The notes under the pieces were generated by a model. That model searched no databases, had not been told where the DNA came from, and was given only the letters and a program-made list of their open reading frames with translations. Made by a program: the position numbers and the translations under genes. From CAZVON01 sp964628435 (lineage in GTDB: Bacteria > Patescibacteriota > Microgenomatia > Levybacterales > UBA12049), in contig CAZVON010000039.1 in the NCBI GenBank assembly GCA_964628435.1, forward strand, positions 1-6,792: a stretch of DNA of 6,792 bases, written 5' to 3'. Positions 4,326-6,792 of the stretch are shown one piece after another; position 1 is the first letter of the stretch, and each line of letters starts with the position of its first letter.

Positions 4326-6554
4326 ATGAATGAACGAAAATCTCGAGGACTAGGTCCGTTTCTGACACGACGTGAGGTGCTTATTTTTACAGCTGGTGCA
4401 GCTTCTGCTACTGGCCTCTGGGGTATAGATAGAGCACTTAGCTATGTTGCTAGTCTTAAAGAAAGAGTAAAGTTACAAGAGGCAACGATTGCCGAAAGAG
4501 ATTCACTTCTAACGCAAGTTGCGGGTACTGCAGTTGCAGATATTACGCTTGCACAAAGCGATACTCGAGCTGCACAAGCCACGGCTGTTAGTGCGCATGC
4601 ATTAGCCAGTGAAGCAAGTACAAAAGCTGCCCAGGCAGATTTAGCTGCATCTACAACCATTCAAGCTCAAGAAAAATCTTTAAACCAAATTACGACAAAC
4701 TATCTTGATAAATATGCTGGAACAGCGATAGTAGGCAATAAATTTCTAGACACCATCATTCCTCGTGAAGGAAAAGTTGACATTTATAACTTTAATATTC
4801 CACAACAAGCCGTTTTAAATAGACTACGAAGAGATGCTGAAGACTTGCTAAAAGATGGTATATCTCTTGAAAATGCATGGAACGCAACTCAAGGCAAAGC
4901 CCCAAATGCTGCTTTTGACCAGGATTATCGACTGAAAATAGATGGGTATACCTTTAATATAAATGAGCCGCGTTATGGAACGGATTTTCATTTAGCAATA
5001 AACTATCTTCGACTCAAGATGGCACTTCGTAGAACTCAGGATCCACAAAGTCGTAATTTGCTTGAAGAAGATGTGGAAGATTTAAAAAAACTCATCGAGA
5101 AAAAGCCACAGATAGAGGTAAACCAGTATATGTGGGTTATTATGCCGTCTGATACCGCATTAATGCTTGCACGAATCCATAGATTTATGGGTGAAAAGGG
5201 GTTTCCAATAATGCAACAACTTGTGCTTGGACCTAAAGATGAAGGGCCAACCAGGTCCATTAAAGAAGGCATATCGAGTGGTGTGTATTACAATGACGCA
5301 CATCGCCCACCAAATACAAAAGGTCTTGAAGGACAGTCATCATATTCTGTAAAGGATTATATATATACAATCCCTCATGAAGAAGCTCATCAAATGTTTC
5401 TTTTTGGAAGAAGTTCTGAACAAACCCGAATTGGTGAGCCTGAAAGAATCGCAGATGGATCTCATCAACTTAAATATGAACAGATGCTTGCACGAGTATT
5501 CGTTGACGTACTTATGAGTGCAAGAAGTAGCGGAAGGAAGCATATTAACGGCGAGGACTATCTTACTACATTTATTACTCAATATAGCAGTTCAAACTCC
5601 AATGAAGATGCAGCCGATACATTTGAAGCTTACTTTGATGAAGGTCCACGATTCAGAAAATTTGTAGACGATATCGTTTCCACCTTACCCCATTTAAAGA
5701 ATCTTGTTGTTGCAAAGTATGTTTATATGCGAGATCAGATTTCACAAGGAGAAGAACTTTCCTACCTTGGTCGACGAAAAAGACCTGAAATCGCCAAATG
5801 GGAACAAACTGTAGAAGAGCGGTTCTATACGAGGTTCCCATGGAATTCTGTTGAGGGTCGACGATTAGAGATTAAAAAAATCCTAACAGATAACAACAAC
5901 TGGATGCAAACCGTTCCTGGATTTGAAAATGTAAAAGGCAGAACCGAGATATCAAACCTTGATATTGAAACTCAGCTTGGAATGCAAGATCCTGAAGTTT
6001 GGAAATATACCACTGGAGTTACACCAATTGGAATCTCACTTCCCTATACAATACCACATTATGAAATTGAGGGACAATTCTCTTTTCAATACAAAATGGA
6101 AGATGGAACGACAAAAAAACTATCGGTAAATACTGAAGAGGTAAATATAGAACAACTTATCGCAGATTTACCTCAAATAAAAGATGCTCGCAAAATAGAT
6201 TATCCTCGGACTACTAACCAAGTTACTCAACCACTAGCTGTTACAAAAAACTATCCAAAGTTTGATCCATTTGGTTGGCAACGCGATGAACTGAATACAA
6301 TTGAAGAACCAAAAACATTTTCTGTTCATTTTCAATTTGATCCTATAACGAAGAAATGGGTTACAAAACCCGTGGAGACATGGCTTTTTAAAGTAACCTC
6401 CAATGTCCCAAATCCCGAACCGAATGATAATAAACTTGAGTCACGATATTACGTACCTCTTCTGCTAGGAGAAAAAGATGTATTTATTACGTTTAATGAT
6501 AGAGGTCAAATACACCGTCTTAAGTATTTTGTTCCCGAGAAAGAAGCACAATAA
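4326..6554 (+). CDS. Predicted exported coiled-coil protein with a gluzincin-type HExxH metallopeptidase domain
   Basis: This 742-aa protein begins with TRREVLI (14-20), a twin-arginine-like motif, followed by a hydrophobic stretch (about 18-34), so it is probably exported by Tat or held as a signal anchor. Residues about 40-125 are an Ala/Thr/Gln-rich coiled coil that would act as a stalk. After a mixed domain (about 140-260) comes a zincin-like region: YTIPHEEAHQMF gives the HExxH zinc motif (H351, E352, H355), and NEDAADTFEAYF (426-437), resembling the E-D-x-A-E-x-F helix of gluzincins, supplies a likely third ligand, E427. This layout recalls anthrax-lethal-factor-like and Pro-Pro-endopeptidase zincins, but no family can be assigned by eye. 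The C-terminal 200 residues look beta-rich and are unrecognised. Substrate unknown; a role on the cell surface is inference. It stands alone, 52 bp after the replication-relaxation-like gene, with its own promoter. Confidence 0.75.
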   Translation: MNERKSRGLGPFLTRREVLIFTAGAASATGLWGIDRALSYVASLKERVKLQEATIAERDSLLTQVAGTAVADITLAQSDTRAAQATAVSAHALASEASTKAAQADLAASTTIQAQEKSLNQITTNYLDKYAGTAIVGNKFLDTIIPREGKVDIYNFNIPQQAVLNRLRRDAEDLLKDGISLENAWNATQGKAPNAAFDQDYRLKIDGYTFNINEPRYGTDFHLAINYLRLKMALRRTQDPQSRNLLEEDVEDLKKLIEKKPQIEVNQYMWVIMPSDTALMLARIHRFMGEKGFPIMQQLVLGPKDEGPTRSIKEGISSGVYYNDAHRPPNTKGLEGQSSYSVKDYIYTIPHEEAHQMFLFGRSSEQTRIGEPERIADGSHQLKYEQMLARVFVDVLMSARSSGRKHINGEDYLTTFITQYSSSNSNEDAADTFEAYFDEGPRFRKFVDDIVSTLPHLKNLVVAKYVYMRDQISQGEELSYLGRRKRPEIAKWEQTVEERFYTRFPWNSVEGRRLEIKKILTDNNNWMQTVPGFENVKGRTEISNLDIETQLGMQDPEVWKYTTGVTPIGISLPYTIPHYEIEGQFSFQYKMEDGTTKKLSVNTEEVNIEQLIADLPQIKDARKIDYPRTTNQVTQPLAVTKNYPKFDPFGWQRDELNTIEEPKTFSVHFQFDPITKKWVTKPVETWLFKVTSNVPNPEPNDNKLESRYYVPLLLGEKDVFITFNDRGQIHRLKYFVPEKEAQ

Positions 6555-6562
6555 AAGAGCTA

Positions 6563-6745
6563 TTACTTAGACCATCGAGCTTTCGCAGCTCGCTTTGCAA
6601 TTTCTTTTTTTCGTTTTGTGCTGAGTTTTTGTGCTCGTGCATGACCACCAACTAAACCACCAAGCCTACCCAATGCTACAGCAGCTGGATTTTTGTCTTC
6701 TGTAGTTTTGGCAACTACCTTGTGAGCGATCTTATTAACATCCAT
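6563..6745 (-). CDS. Small basic conserved protein (GG-ARA ... ARW type)
   Basis: The 60-aa product contains NPAAVALGRLGGLVGGHARAQKL followed by a Lys/Arg-rich helix ending KRAAKARW. This pattern (ALGRLGG..GG.ARA..L...R..EIA..AA.ARW) recurs in small conserved bacterial proteins of unknown function, and the glycine-glycine segment resembles KGG-type stress-protein motifs. The strong positive charge suggests nucleic-acid binding, but no function is established. The ATG at 6745 has no Shine-Dalgarno, consistent with the leaderless promoter upstream. It converges on the protease-like gene with 8 bp between stops. Confidence 0.82.
   Translation of the reverse strand: MDVNKIAHKVVAKTTEDKNPAAVALGRLGGLVGGHARAQKLSTKRKKEIAKRAAKARWSK
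6576..6613 (+). terminator. Possible terminator of the protease-like gene, inside the convergent small gene
   Basis: CGAGCT-TTCGC-AGCTCG (6576-6592) is a perfect 6-bp hairpin with a 5-nt loop, 21 nt after the stop codon. It is followed by T-rich sequence with the main T-run (TTTCTTTTTTT) only about 9 nt downstream, so it is a loose match to an intrinsic terminator. The same bases encode the AAKAR end of the small basic protein on the other strand. Confidence 0.4.
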
Positions 6746-6751
6746 GAAGAA

Positions 6752-6780
6752 ATGGTAACAGAAGATACATGACCAGTCAA
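6752..6780 (-). promoter_or_regulatory. Promoter of the small basic protein gene, predicted leaderless
   Basis: On the minus strand, TTGACT (6780-6775, 5 of 6) and TACCAT (6757-6752, 4 of 6) are 17 bp apart, and the ATG at 6745 follows after 6 nt. Geometry is identical to the RAYT and IS transposase promoters. Confidence 0.5.
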
Positions 6781-6792
6781 GCCAGATTAACG

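Noticed and set aside
5340..5582. Antisense 80-aa open frame and similar open frames opposite the protease-like gene (4442-4660, 5036-5272, 5653-5841)
   Set aside because: They are shadows of the plus-strand coding frame, with no start signals and low-complexity or unlikely products.

Overview
The window looks like chromosomal DNA from a small-genome, AT-rich bacterium, most likely Candidate Phyla Radiation (Patescibacteria). This placement is inference. It rests on a minus-strand rpsB-tsf-frr cluster in which pyrH, usually found between tsf and frr, is absent; a very short EF-Ts (159 aa); few convincing Shine-Dalgarno sites; several promoters placed so close to the start codon that the mRNA should be leaderless; and a RAYT-type transposase relic and a replication-relaxation-like gene, both of which I associate with such genomes.

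Layout. Positions 1-1597 (minus strand) hold the translation cluster: ribosomal protein S2 (rpsB), elongation factor Ts (tsf) and the N-terminal 61 codons of ribosome recycling factor (frr, cut by the window edge). The rpsB 5' leader (about 1598-1669) contains two perfect, interleaved inverted repeats that would form an H-type pseudoknot ending one base before the rpsB ATG and covering its AAGGA Shine-Dalgarno; this is a candidate autoregulatory leader. Upstream is an unrecognised 107-aa gene (1716-2039, minus). A divergent region with tandem 10-bp repeats and a GC-rich palindrome separates it from a truncated RAYT (REP-associated tyrosine transposase) gene.

The RAYT gene is broken after about 54 codons by an IS1-family element (about 2255-3153) with an intact 282-aa DDE transposase on the minus strand. 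The missing part of the RAYT gene is not found on the other side, so the junction is not a simple insertion. Beyond the IS lies a non-coding stretch with a nested foldback structure (3178-3308), then a very AT-rich gene for a replication-relaxation-like winged-helix protein (3404-4273), which looks like cargo of a plasmid or integrative element.

Positions 4326-6554 encode a 742-aa exported or membrane-anchored protein with a twin-arginine-like N-terminus, an Ala-rich coiled coil and a gluzincin-type HEEAH zinc-protease motif. A small basic 60-aa gene (6563-6745, minus) converges on it, with 8 bp between the stops.

Taken together, the window shows a conserved translation operon whose upstream side is a mobile-element accumulation zone, followed by a lineage-specific predicted surface protease. 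Four genes (RAYT remnant, IS transposase, protease, small basic protein) have -10 elements only 6-9 nt before the start codon, whereas rpsB has a structured leader of about 70 nt.
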